Below, one piece after another: positions 34,199 to 41,693 of a stretch of 51,316 nt of DNA. The notes beneath the pieces are model-generated. The model saw only the letters and a list, made by a program, of their open reading frames with translations, was not told the DNA's origin and ran no database searches. How positions within the stretch are numbered: position 1 is the first letter of the stretch; every line of letters begins with the position of its first letter. Position numbers and translations under genes: made by a program. Origin of the DNA: Paenibacillus sp. JJ-223 (GTDB lineage Bacteria > Bacillota > Bacilli > Paenibacillales > Paenibacillaceae); NCBI RefSeq assembly GCF_927798175.1, contig NZ_CAKMMP010000027.1:1-51316 (forward strand), given 5' to 3'.

Positions 34199-35122
34199 TT
34201 AATACTCGATATCGCTCGAGAAGTACTTGAATTGAATCACGGAGATGACGATGATGATCACCGCGAGCACGAACGACTGCGCCGACGCCAATCCGAATTC
34301 GTAGAACTTGAAGGCCGTCTCATAAATCAGGTAAGCAATCGTCGTTGTGGCAAAGTTCGGGCCGCCTTGTGTCATTAGATATACCGAAATGAATACCTGA
34401 AAAGACGTAATGACTCCGGTAACAAGCAGATAGAGCGTCGTCGGTTTGAGGAGCGGCCACGTGATTTTGCTGAATTGGGTCCAGCCGCTGGCATGGTCAA
34501 TGTCCGCCGCTTCATACAGCGACTTCGGAATACCGCCCATCGCCGCCAAATACAGAATGATGCCCGCACCATGCGAACCGAGCCAGTTCATCAGAATAAG
34601 CGAAAATAACGCCGTTCCCGACTGCCCTAGCCAGATGACCGGGTCCAGGCCGAACAGGCTCAGGAAACGGTTCAGCAAACCGGAGTCGGTGGGATCGAAA
34701 ATGGCAAGCCAGACGATGGAAATCGTTACTCCGGATGCCACGGCAGGCAGATATAACGTAGCTTTGAAGAAGGTCTGCCATTTGCTTTTCATTTGAAAGA
34801 TGAAATAAGACAGCACAAACGTAATCAGAATGTTGACCGGCACGGTGCCCACCGTGAAAATGATCGTGTTGCGGATGGATTTCCAGAACGTATCGTCCTT
34901 GACCAAACGCTCGTAATTGTCCAGCCCGACCCACGTGGAATTCATAATATTGTACTTCTGGAAACTCATGACCAGTGCCGACAGTACCGGGTACAGCGTG
35001 AACACAAGAAACAGCAGGACAGGCGCCAAAATAAACAAATACGCCCACCCGTAATCCCGCCAAAACCGGGCGAACCGGGAAGTCCGGGCCGCGGACGGCT
35101 TTGGCGCAAGGGCGGTCTGCAT
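34199..35122 (-). CDS. CUT1 ABC permease (MalF type), amino-sugar importer
   Basis: This 307-residue permease has six membrane helices and the EAA loop YEAADIDHASGWTQFSKITWPLLKP. GAGGAGG lies before the ATG. It is the second gene of the importer operon, after the binding protein. Confidence 0.92.
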   Translation of the reverse strand: MQTALAPKPSAARTSRFARFWRDYGWAYLFILAPVLLFLVFTLYPVLSALVMSFQKYNIMNSTWVGLDNYERLVKDDTFWKSIRNTIIFTVGTVPVNILITFVLSYFIFQMKSKWQTFFKATLYLPAVASGVTISIVWLAIFDPTDSGLLNRFLSLFGLDPVIWLGQSGTALFSLILMNWLGSHGAGIILYLAAMGGIPKSLYEAADIDHASGWTQFSKITWPLLKPTTLYLLVTGVITSFQVFISVYLMTQGGPNFATTTIAYLIYETAFKFYEFGLASAQSFVLAVIIIVISVIQFKYFSSDIEY

Positions 35123-35160
35123 GGCGAATCCTCCTCTCCGAGATGATGATGCCTGGATGC

Positions 35161-36516
35161 TTATTGGCCAAACATTTGCTGGCCTTTGCCTTTGAAGTCT
35201 TCAGCGATCTGCTCAGGCGTTTTCTCCCCCGAGAACAAAGCCTGAATATTCGGTTTCACAACCTGCTCCTTAAACTGTTTCATTTGGGCAGCCTTGTCGA
35301 TATCCAGTTCCAGTACAACCGGCATTGCAATGTTCTCAGCCATAAGGTTGGCAGCAGCGATATTTTCCGGTTTGCCCAGCTCCTTGCCTCTGAAGAGGTC
35401 CGCCTGGGACTTTCTTACGAACGGCAGTGCCAACTCATTGGCCGAATTGCCCGCCTTCGCGCCGCTAAGCGCCTCCATGACCAGAAATGTATTTTTGGCA
35501 TGCTGCTCGCCTTTGTCGTTTTTCTGTCTGAACGCGACATAACCTTCGCCACCCATCGTCGTCTGAGCCGGCTGGTCGTCATTGTGAGGCACAGGCAACA
35601 ACACGAAGTCGATTTTTTCACCTTGCACGTTGCCCGCATCGATGTCTTTGCTGCGATTCTGGATCATCACGTCGTAATAAGGAATCGCTTTGGAGATGAT
35701 TGCCGCTTCGCCGGCATAGAACATGTCCGTGCGTTTCGCCGGAGCGATTGCGGCCGTTTCCTTCGGCATGTAACCTTGATCCATCAGTTCTTTGACGAAA
35801 CCAAGCGTATCCAGAATGCGGCCATCGTTCCACTGGAACACGCCGTCTTTGTCCAATACGTCGATCATGCCGTTATTACGCGTCAACATTTCAATGAAAT
35901 CAAGCGACGTGCCATCGGTAACGAGAGCATACTGAGCTTTGCCGCCATCCAACGTTTTGGTCAACTTCGCGGCGGCCTCCTTGAATTCGGTCCAGGTCCA
36001 GCCGTTCGCCTGAATGGATTGCCAGTCAATGCCCGCTTCCTCCAGAATGCGCTTGTTTCCGCCCCACGCCCACTGGAATTGGTATAAAGGGAGACCATAT
36101 TGCTTGCCTTGAATCTGGCCTAGCTCCAGCGTTCCCGGCAGGTAATCGTCCTTGATCTCCGGCGTCAGATAAGAGTCCAACTCCAGGGCAAGCCCGGTAT
36201 TCACATAAGTTCCGTCCACGCTGTGGAAATACAGATCAGGCGGATTCCCCGCGTTCAGCGCAACATCGAATTTTTTCGGTCCCTCAGCCCATGAGAGCAC
36301 TTCGGTCTTCACCGTGATATTCGGATGCTCTTTATTAAAATCTGCAATGAGATCCTTTAGCTCGTCTTCGTAAGTGCCATGAACCGGATACGTCCATACC
36401 GTCACCGTATCGTTTGCGTCAGGATCGTTCTCCGTCGCGCTGCTCCCCCCATTGCCACAGGCCGTTACCAGAATCATCATTAACAGCATGGACCAAACCA
36501 GACTTCTCTTCTTCAT
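35161..36516 (-). CDS. CUT1 substrate-binding lipoprotein, probable amino-sugar importer
   Basis: The protein of about 451 residues has a lipobox L-V-T-A-C (C20) and the solute-binding fold (DTVTVWTYPVHGTYEDELKDLIADFNKEHPNITVKTEV). It is first in a seven-gene minus-strand operon: binding protein, two permeases, ATPase, YesL-like, namZ, nagZ. By context it binds MurNAc or a peptidoglycan disaccharide; binding specificity cannot be read directly. ATG at 36516 (MKKRSLVW) has AAGGAG 9 nt upstream; the longer frame adds an unlikely acidic stretch before the signal peptide. Confidence 0.9.
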   Translation of the reverse strand: MKKRSLVWSMLLMMILVTACGNGGSSATENDPDANDTVTVWTYPVHGTYEDELKDLIADFNKEHPNITVKTEVLSWAEGPKKFDVALNAGNPPDLYFHSVDGTYVNTGLALELDSYLTPEIKDDYLPGTLELGQIQGKQYGLPLYQFQWAWGGNKRILEEAGIDWQSIQANGWTWTEFKEAAAKLTKTLDGGKAQYALVTDGTSLDFIEMLTRNNGMIDVLDKDGVFQWNDGRILDTLGFVKELMDQGYMPKETAAIAPAKRTDMFYAGEAAIISKAIPYYDVMIQNRSKDIDAGNVQGEKIDFVLLPVPHNDDQPAQTTMGGEGYVAFRQKNDKGEQHAKNTFLVMEALSGAKAGNSANELALPFVRKSQADLFRGKELGKPENIAAANLMAENIAMPVVLELDIDKAAQMKQFKEQVVKPNIQALFSGEKTPEQIAEDFKGKGQQMFGQ

Positions 36517-36720
36517 GCTTTCATCTCCTTCGCATGTCATCTACCTTTGGTAAATATCTGAGCCAATTCCAATCTGTGTGCTGACCCTTTGAAATCTCTC
36601 CGCATCCTCCCCTTCAGATTCGACCCGCCCTTTGCTAATCAAATCTTTTTAATGAAAGTTTAACGTCAATTTAGATGACATTAACAGTATTAATTCCTTC
36701 CAAAATTGTAGATTGAGTTC

Positions 36721-36749
36721 ATTATATGAGCTGTGAAATAAAAATTCAA
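36721..36749 (-). promoter_or_regulatory. Sigma-A promoter of the importer operon with a candidate MurR operator
   Basis: On the minus strand TTGAAT (36744-36749) and TATAAT (36721-36726) are 17 bp apart. The plus-strand sequence TGTGAAATAAAAATTCA (36732-36748) fills much of the spacer and the -35. It shares 12 of 17 positions with the sequence in the anmK promoter spacer, so a common repressor, most simply MurR, may block both. Confidence 0.7.
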
Positions 36750-36775
36750 CAATATTTTTAATCATAAAATTTAAT

Positions 36776-36804
36776 TTTACTTTTTCGTTCCCTGCCACTA
36801 TACT
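36776..36804 (+). promoter_or_regulatory. Sigma-A promoter of the kinase-murQ operon
   Basis: TTTACT (36776-36781) and TATACT (36799-36804) are spaced by 17 bp. The TTG start of the kinase gene follows about 35 bases downstream. A MurR-type repressor bound at 36732-36748 would lie just upstream of it. Confidence 0.65.
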
Positions 36805-36842
36805 ATGAACAAAGAAAAATGAAGCAAGCGAGGTGATTCACT

Positions 36843-37805
36843 TTGCGTGTCTATGCGGGTATTGATGGAGGCGGTACCAATACAGATGCAGCGCTGATTT
36901 CCGATACGGGAGATATTGTTGCTCAAGTCAGCGGAGGACCAAGCAACCCATATAGCGTGTCGCTGGAGCAAGCCGTTCCCGAGCTGGAAAGAGTATTGGA
37001 TCGACTATTTGGCACAAATCATGAGCTTTTGACAAAATGTGATGGTATATGTCTTGGTATGTCAGGTATAGACAAAATGCAAGAACGTCAGATGATCAGT
37101 GATGTCGTGATTCAATACATGAAAAGACGTTTACCGGAAGCGTTTAACACATGCCCTGTCTGGATTGTGACTGAAGGAGAAACGGCTCTTATGGCCTCTT
37201 TGGGTAGTACGCGCGGCGTTCTCTGCATTTCCGGCACGGGGTCCATCGTCTATGGATTCAACTCTGAAGGCACCCGTTATCGCACGGGTGGTTGGGGACA
37301 TTTGCTGGGCGACGAAGGCAGCGGTTATCGCATCGGGCAGCGCGCACTTCAATCGGTCATGCAGAGCCATGACGGCATTCTGCCACCAACCCGGTTGACT
37401 TCGCTTCTCTTGCAAGAACTGGGGCTCAAGGAACCAACAGAGCTCAAGGATCGCGTATATCACAACGGTTGGGGAAAAAAGGAGACCGCTTCGCTCGCCC
37501 GCCTCGCCATCGCGGCGGCTGAAGCGGGAGACCCTGTCGCGAGCGACTTGGTCACTGACGAGGCAAGGCACCTCGCCGAGACCGCACGAGCGCTGATTGC
37601 CCGAGACCCGGAGTTCCCTGCAGCACCCGTCGTATTGTCCGGATCGTTATTTCGTCATTCTCCATTGTACCGAGAGGCCTTTATGCAGCAGCTTTCCCGG
37701 TACTACGAAGGACTCGAATACGTGCAGACGGAGCATGCTCCACCTCCGGCCATTGGCGCGGCACGCTTGGCACGGTTCCATCGCTCCCTGCACGATACCA
37801 GATAG
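36843..37805 (+). CDS. BadF/BadG-type amino-sugar kinase (GlcNAc/MurNAc kinase, MurK-like)
   Basis: This 320-residue ASKHA-fold kinase has the phosphate-1 motif GIDGGGTNTD, the phosphate-2 motif ISGTGSIVYG, GGWGHLLGDEGSGY and the adenosine region VVLSGSLF. Related kinases (MurK of Clostridium) phosphorylate MurNAc and GlcNAc at O6. It would convert sugar imported by the ABC system to MurNAc-6-phosphate, the substrate of MurQ encoded next, and so replaces the phosphotransferase MurP. The start codon is TTG with AGGTGA 6 nt upstream. It could also prefer GlcNAc. Confidence 0.85.
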   Translation: MRVYAGIDGGGTNTDAALISDTGDIVAQVSGGPSNPYSVSLEQAVPELERVLDRLFGTNHELLTKCDGICLGMSGIDKMQERQMISDVVIQYMKRRLPEAFNTCPVWIVTEGETALMASLGSTRGVLCISGTGSIVYGFNSEGTRYRTGGWGHLLGDEGSGYRIGQRALQSVMQSHDGILPPTRLTSLLLQELGLKEPTELKDRVYHNGWGKKETASLARLAIAAAEAGDPVASDLVTDEARHLAETARALIARDPEFPAAPVVLSGSLFRHSPLYREAFMQQLSRYYEGLEYVQTEHAPPPAIGAARLARFHRSLHDTR

Positions 37806-37827
37806 AAGAGACAAGGAGGCCATACTG

Positions 37828-38733
37828 ATGAATCACATGCTTAACTCATTGCTGACCGAACAACCCCATCCGCTAACGGATCAGATCGACGTACTGCCTT
37901 CTGCGGAGATCGTTGAACTGATCAATCGGGAGGATCGCCGCATTGCCGAGCTGATTCAGCCGCTTATTCCAGTCATTGCCCAAGCGGCCGATCGCATCGT
38001 CGAAGCTTTCCATTCCGGCGGCAGACTGTTCTACGTTGGCGCAGGCACCAGCGGCAGGCTCGGCATTCTGGATGCTTCGGAATGTCCGCCGACTTATGGC
38101 ACGCCGCCCAGCATGGTGCAAGGTATTATTGCCGGAGGCTTCCGTGCCGTGAAGGACCCGGTCGAGGGGGCCGAAGATAGCGAATCAACCGGTGCGGCTG
38201 ATCTCGATGACCATGGCGTGAATGATCATGACATAGTAGTCGGTATCGCTGCCAGCGGCAGAACGCCATACGTGCTGGGTGCCATGAAACGGGCGCGCGA
38301 ATTGGGGGCCGGAGTGATCAGCCTGAGCAATAACGCAGGCGCCCCCATGTCCAGCTTGGCGGACATTAGCATCGAAGCTGTTGTCGGCCCGGAAGTAGTG
38401 ATGGGTTCTACCCGCATGAAGGCTGGAACGGCACAAAAAATGATTTTGAATATGCTGACCACCACCGCCATGATTCGGCTCGGCAAGGTATACCGCAATC
38501 TCATGGTCGACCTGAACCCATCGAACCAAAAGCTTGTCCATCGGGCCAAGCGTATGATCCGATTGGCAACGGATGCCAGCGAACCTCAAGTGGAGCAAGC
38601 GTTCGCGGAAGCAAACGGACACGTCAAAACGGCCATCGTCATGCTGATGGCCAATGTGGACGCGACGGAAGCTGTGAAAAGGCTGGATACGGCTGGCGGG
38701 TTTGTCCGCAGCGCCATTGCCGGCTCTTCATGA
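37828..38733 (+). CDS. murQ: N-acetylmuramic acid 6-phosphate etherase MurQ
   Basis: The 301-residue SIS-domain protein is typical in length. It shows TEQPHPLTDQIDVL, the sugar-phosphate loop GAGTSGRLGILDASECPPT with catalytic E85, a second glutamate E116 (EGAEDSES), and STRMKAGTAQKM. MurQ cleaves the D-lactyl ether of MurNAc-6-phosphate to give GlcNAc-6-phosphate and lactate. AAGGAGG lies 8 nt before ATG at 37828, only 22 bp after the kinase gene. Confidence 0.95.
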   Translation: MNHMLNSLLTEQPHPLTDQIDVLPSAEIVELINREDRRIAELIQPLIPVIAQAADRIVEAFHSGGRLFYVGAGTSGRLGILDASECPPTYGTPPSMVQGIIAGGFRAVKDPVEGAEDSESTGAADLDDHGVNDHDIVVGIAASGRTPYVLGAMKRARELGAGVISLSNNAGAPMSSLADISIEAVVGPEVVMGSTRMKAGTAQKMILNMLTTTAMIRLGKVYRNLMVDLNPSNQKLVHRAKRMIRLATDASEPQVEQAFAEANGHVKTAIVMLMANVDATEAVKRLDTAGGFVRSAIAGSS

Positions 38734-38825
38734 CGGCAATACAGAACGCGCGGCGTGCCGCAAGCGGGCATGCAATCGTTTATACGCATGCGAGCTGCAG
38801 GCTGAAGGATGAAGCTTGCAGCTTG

Positions 38826-38855
38826 GAGTCCGGCATGGTCCGGGCTCTTTTTTTT
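38826..38855 (+). terminator. Terminator of the kinase-murQ operon
   Basis: GAGTCCGG and CCGGGCTC form a stem with one wobble pair around CATGGT-type loop bases, followed by eight T. It lies about 95 bases past the murQ stop. Confidence 0.88.
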
Positions 38856-38911
38856 ATAGAGTAGACCAATACTCAACTCTATGGGTCAGCTTTGCAATAT
38901 GGCAAAAATAC

Positions 38912-38961
38912 AAAAAACCCTTTTCTAACGTTCGTGCCGATACGGACGTTAGAAAAGGGTT
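38912..38961 (-). terminator. Terminator of the anmK-murR operon
   Basis: AACCCTTTTCTAACGT pairs with ACGTTAGAAAAGGGTT, and on the minus strand it is followed by TTTTTTG. It lies about 60 bases past the murR stop. Confidence 0.85.
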
Positions 38962-39021
38962 ATTGGCCGTGGCTTGCCGAAGTGTGTTGCCCTAGGGATC
39001 GAGCGCCCGGTTGACTGCAAT

Positions 39022-39870
39022 TTATTTGTGTTCCAGGATGGCCTGACGGCTCTTCTCCAAATACTGAACCGATTGGTTATAGTCCCTGCTGGCGACCGCC
39101 AGATACAGGATATCGATCACGTTAAGCTGCGCAATGCGCGAAGAGGTGGCCCCGCTGCGAATATTGCTCTCCATGGAGGTAATCATCAGGGGAACATCCG
39201 CAAGCGAACTTAACGTATTGCTGCCCCATTTCGTAATGCTGATCGTCGCTGCTCCGCCTTCGCGTGCATGCTTCAAGCAAGACACGACGCTGCCCGTTTC
39301 GCCCGAATACGAGATGCAGACGACGGCGTCGTCTGCCCGGAGCGTTGTAGCGGATGAAATCTGCATGTGCGGATCGGCGAACGAGAAGCTCGTACGGTTG
39401 ATGCGCATAAATTTGTAGTGTGCATCCAAAGCGATCAGATTGGACGCTCCCACGCCGTAGAAAAAGATGCGGTTTGCCTTCTGCAGCACATCCACTGCCT
39501 GCTCCACCATGCGAGGATCCAAAATGTGAACCGTGTCCTTAATCGATTGAATGTTGTTCGCCGAGACGTGCTGAATGATGCTTTCCATGGAGTCCTGTGG
39601 ACGTATCTCCGTATATTCATACGACTCCCCTGTCTGCAAATCCCCGGCAATCTTCAGCTTCAGTTCCTGAAAGCCTGTCACCTCCAGCGATTTGCACAGG
39701 CGGATAATCGCCGCCGGACTGCCCCCGCTGCGCTCCGACAGCTGCGCAACCGAAGACTGCACCGTTTCTTCAGGGTGCTCCAAAATATAAGCCCCGATCT
39801 TCCGTTCCGATGGGGTCAAATCATCCAATATAGCGCGCAAACGCACAAGCCCGCCTTTCATGCCTTCCAT
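39022..39870 (-). CDS. murR: MurR/RpiR-family transcriptional regulator
   Basis: The 282-residue protein has an N-terminal RpiR helix-turn-helix (LTPSERKIGAYILEHPEETVQSSVAQLSERSGGSPAAIIRLCKSLEVTGFQELKLKIA). A C-terminal SIS sugar-phosphate-binding domain follows (FFYGVGASNLIALDAHYKFMRI, VVCISYSGETGSVVSCL). In other bacteria MurR represses MurNAc genes and is released by MurNAc-6-phosphate. Here it lies after anmK in one operon and close to murQ. ATG at 39870 has GGGAGG 5 nt upstream; the longer frame lacks such a site. Confidence 0.9.
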   Translation of the reverse strand: MEGMKGGLVRLRAILDDLTPSERKIGAYILEHPEETVQSSVAQLSERSGGSPAAIIRLCKSLEVTGFQELKLKIAGDLQTGESYEYTEIRPQDSMESIIQHVSANNIQSIKDTVHILDPRMVEQAVDVLQKANRIFFYGVGASNLIALDAHYKFMRINRTSFSFADPHMQISSATTLRADDAVVCISYSGETGSVVSCLKHAREGGAATISITKWGSNTLSSLADVPLMITSMESNIRSGATSSRIAQLNVIDILYLAVASRDYNQSVQYLEKSRQAILEHK

Positions 39871-39966
39871 CTGCGCCTCCCTTCCGTACTGATTCATGTA
39901 CAATCATTTTGTCTTATTCGTTCTAAAAAGTCTAATCTGAGTGTAAAGAGTACAATCCCACCTGAG

Positions 39967-41196
39967 TCATAACGTCAGGATGCCCGAAATTACGGGGGCT
40001 GACGCTCCTGTCACAGCTGGGAGGGTATTCGCCCTTCCCATCAGCGCTTCATGTCCTAGCAACGCAAAACCCATCGCCTCACGTGCGTCATCCGGGACGC
40101 CATGATCAGCTGTAAGCTCAAGGCGAATACTCGCGGGAAGGCGCTCGCGGATCATGCGCATCAGGGTAGCGTTGGAAGTCCCCCCGCCACAAGCCAGCAT
40201 AGCAGCTACGTTCATTCTAGGCAGAACGAAATTCTCCACAGACCGCACAATGGTCTCTGCGGTAAGGTAAGTCGTGGTGGCTAGTGTGTCCTCCAACGAT
40301 AATGAATGCTGCCGTGCCCATTGCATGATACGTTCGGCGTAAGCAGCCCCGTAAACTTCACGGCCGGTACTCTTTGGAGGCATTTTGCGGAAATATTCAT
40401 CGTCCAGGCATTGCTCCAATAATATTGTATCCACCTTCCCTCTGGCAGCGATGCTGCCATTCGGGTCATAATGCTGCCGTCCTTCGGTAACTTGTCGAAC
40501 AATCGCGTCGATGACCATATTTCCGGGTCCCGTATCAAAAGCCGATACCTCTTCCATTGAAGAAAGCGGAGGCAAAACAGTTACGTTTCCGATTCCCCCG
40601 ATGTTCTGTACCAGCCTTCCTTCGGCTGGACTTCGGAACATCAGCGCATCCGCATACGGCGTCAGCGGCGCACCTTCACCTCCGGCAGCCATATCCCTGG
40701 CTCTCAGGTTGCCGATGACAGGTAGTCCGGTCCGTTCACGAACGACGGCACACTCCCCGATCTGGAGAGTCGATTTGACGTTAAGGAGTGTGTCCGCCGG
40801 GCCGGGAAAAGCCGCTTCCTCCGGCGCGTGCCACACCGTCTGGCCATGCATGCTGATTACGTCGACATCGGCAAGGGATATGCCTGCCGAACGAATAAGC
40901 TCGCTCACGCTGTGCGCATACCACTCGGAAACGCCAAAATGCGCGGTCGTAAGGTCATCGATGCGGGCCGTTTCGGGCGAACACAGCCGAATTAACCGCT
41001 CTCTTAATGTGTCCGAATACGGAACGCAAATGAAATCAACGAGCTCGATCTGTTGCAAGGCACCGCTTATATCCGTCCGGATTCGCACCAGTGCCGCATC
41101 CGTCCCATCCAGTGACGTGCCCGACATCAGGCCGATCACCAAATGTTCCCGTTTCTTGCGATACTGTTCCCACATCGGAAAACTGCCACGATCCAT
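39967..41196 (-). CDS. anmK: Anhydro-N-acetylmuramic acid kinase AnmK
   Basis: The 409-residue protein shows AnmK motifs: VIGLMSGTSLDGTDAALV, SMHGQTVWHAP, NIGGIGNVTVLPP, AFDTGPGNMVID and an acetate/sugar kinase fold. It opens the 1,6-anhydro ring of anhydro-MurNAc and phosphorylates it, giving MurNAc-6-phosphate for MurQ. Anhydro-MurNAc comes from lytic transglycosylase products, so the cell probably also takes up such fragments from other bacteria. ATG at 41196 has GGAGG 9 nt upstream. It is the first gene of the anmK-murR operon. Confidence 0.95.
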   Translation of the reverse strand: MDRGSFPMWEQYRKKREHLVIGLMSGTSLDGTDAALVRIRTDISGALQQIELVDFICVPYSDTLRERLIRLCSPETARIDDLTTAHFGVSEWYAHSVSELIRSAGISLADVDVISMHGQTVWHAPEEAAFPGPADTLLNVKSTLQIGECAVVRERTGLPVIGNLRARDMAAGGEGAPLTPYADALMFRSPAEGRLVQNIGGIGNVTVLPPLSSMEEVSAFDTGPGNMVIDAIVRQVTEGRQHYDPNGSIAARGKVDTILLEQCLDDEYFRKMPPKSTGREVYGAAYAERIMQWARQHSLSLEDTLATTTYLTAETIVRSVENFVLPRMNVAAMLACGGGTSNATLMRMIRERLPASIRLELTADHGVPDDAREAMGFALLGHEALMGRANTLPAVTGASAPVISGILTL

Positions 41197-41251
41197 TCCC
41201 CCATACCTCCCGCAAGCCGATTGAATCCGATCTCTCGAACAAATTTTACTC

Positions 41252-41303
41252 AGTATATGATATAAAATTTCACAAGTCAATAATAATATGAAATTATATT
41301 ACA
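41252..41303 (-). promoter_or_regulatory. Promoter of anmK-murR with two candidate MurR sites
   Basis: On the minus strand TTGACT (41275-41280) and TATACT (41252-41257) are 17 bp apart. The spacer itself reads TGTGAAATTTTATATCA and shares 12 of 17 bases with the importer-promoter motif. A second, plus-oriented copy, TATGAAATTATATTACA (41287-41303), matches the spacer copy at 13 of 17 positions and lies just upstream of the -35. Confidence 0.7.
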
Positions 41304-41390
41304 CTCATACCAAACATCGGAACAACTCCTTTATGTACCGCTTATCCTCGAAAACGAGGCAAATCTGCATTGTTCTTAGATTTACTCCAA

Positions 41391-41651
41391 CTACCATTGC
41401 TTGATCCAAATTGGTTCCATATCGGAGTAACCCATGACTTGCAGCAGCTCCCAAGCATTGTCTATCGTATGCTGCTTTCCATTAACCCAAAGCTCTTGAT
41501 CCTTCTGTAAATAATGGATCATTTCAGCGATATGTTTCGGTCTACCTAAATGGATGGTCGTATGTAGGTTGTTTTTTTGTGCTGCAATATGATAAAACGC
41601 CCAAAAAGTATGGCGAACCGCACATAACGCCAAATGCCCGCTTAGGTGCAT
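41391..41651 (-). CDS. Small hypothetical protein, possibly frameshifted
   Basis: I do not recognise this 86-residue frame. Its last 55 residues (HLGRPKHIAEMIHYLQKDQELWVNGKQHTIDNAWELLQVMGYSDME) look like real folded protein. The first 30 look unnatural and there is no ribosome-binding site before the ATG. In an overlapping frame the DNA encodes MTCWVLDAPKRAFGVMCGSP up to a run of seven A at about 41571-41577, where a one-base shift would join it to the good C-terminal part. It may therefore be one gene broken at a homopolymer, or a short gene with a later start. It lies 43 bp after the metallo-hydrolase gene. Confidence 0.4.
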   Translation of the reverse strand: MHLSGHLALCAVRHTFWAFYHIAAQKNNLHTTIHLGRPKHIAEMIHYLQKDQELWVNGKQHTIDNAWELLQVMGYSDMEPIWIKQW

Positions 41652-41693
41652 CCAGCACCCAGCAGGTCATTCCATTCGCATCATGTCATTGGT

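Larger units (their letters stand above)
36517..36842. other. Divergent control region between the importer operon and the kinase-murQ operon
   Basis: This AT-rich stretch of 326 bases contains one promoter for each direction, and a leader of about 200 bases on the importer side. I find no known riboswitch and no cre box. A 17-bp motif shared with the anmK promoter lies at 36732-36748. Confidence 0.6.

Noticed and set aside
35101..36087. 328-residue plus-strand open frame
   Set aside because: Antisense to a clear binding-protein gene and without a start signal.
36517..36715. Riboswitch in the 200-base leader of the importer operon
   Set aside because: No conserved riboswitch core or terminator-antiterminator pair could be seen.
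37597..37827. Longer N-terminus for MurQ
   Set aside because: It would overlap the kinase gene in another frame; AAGGAGG and the family start both point to 37828.
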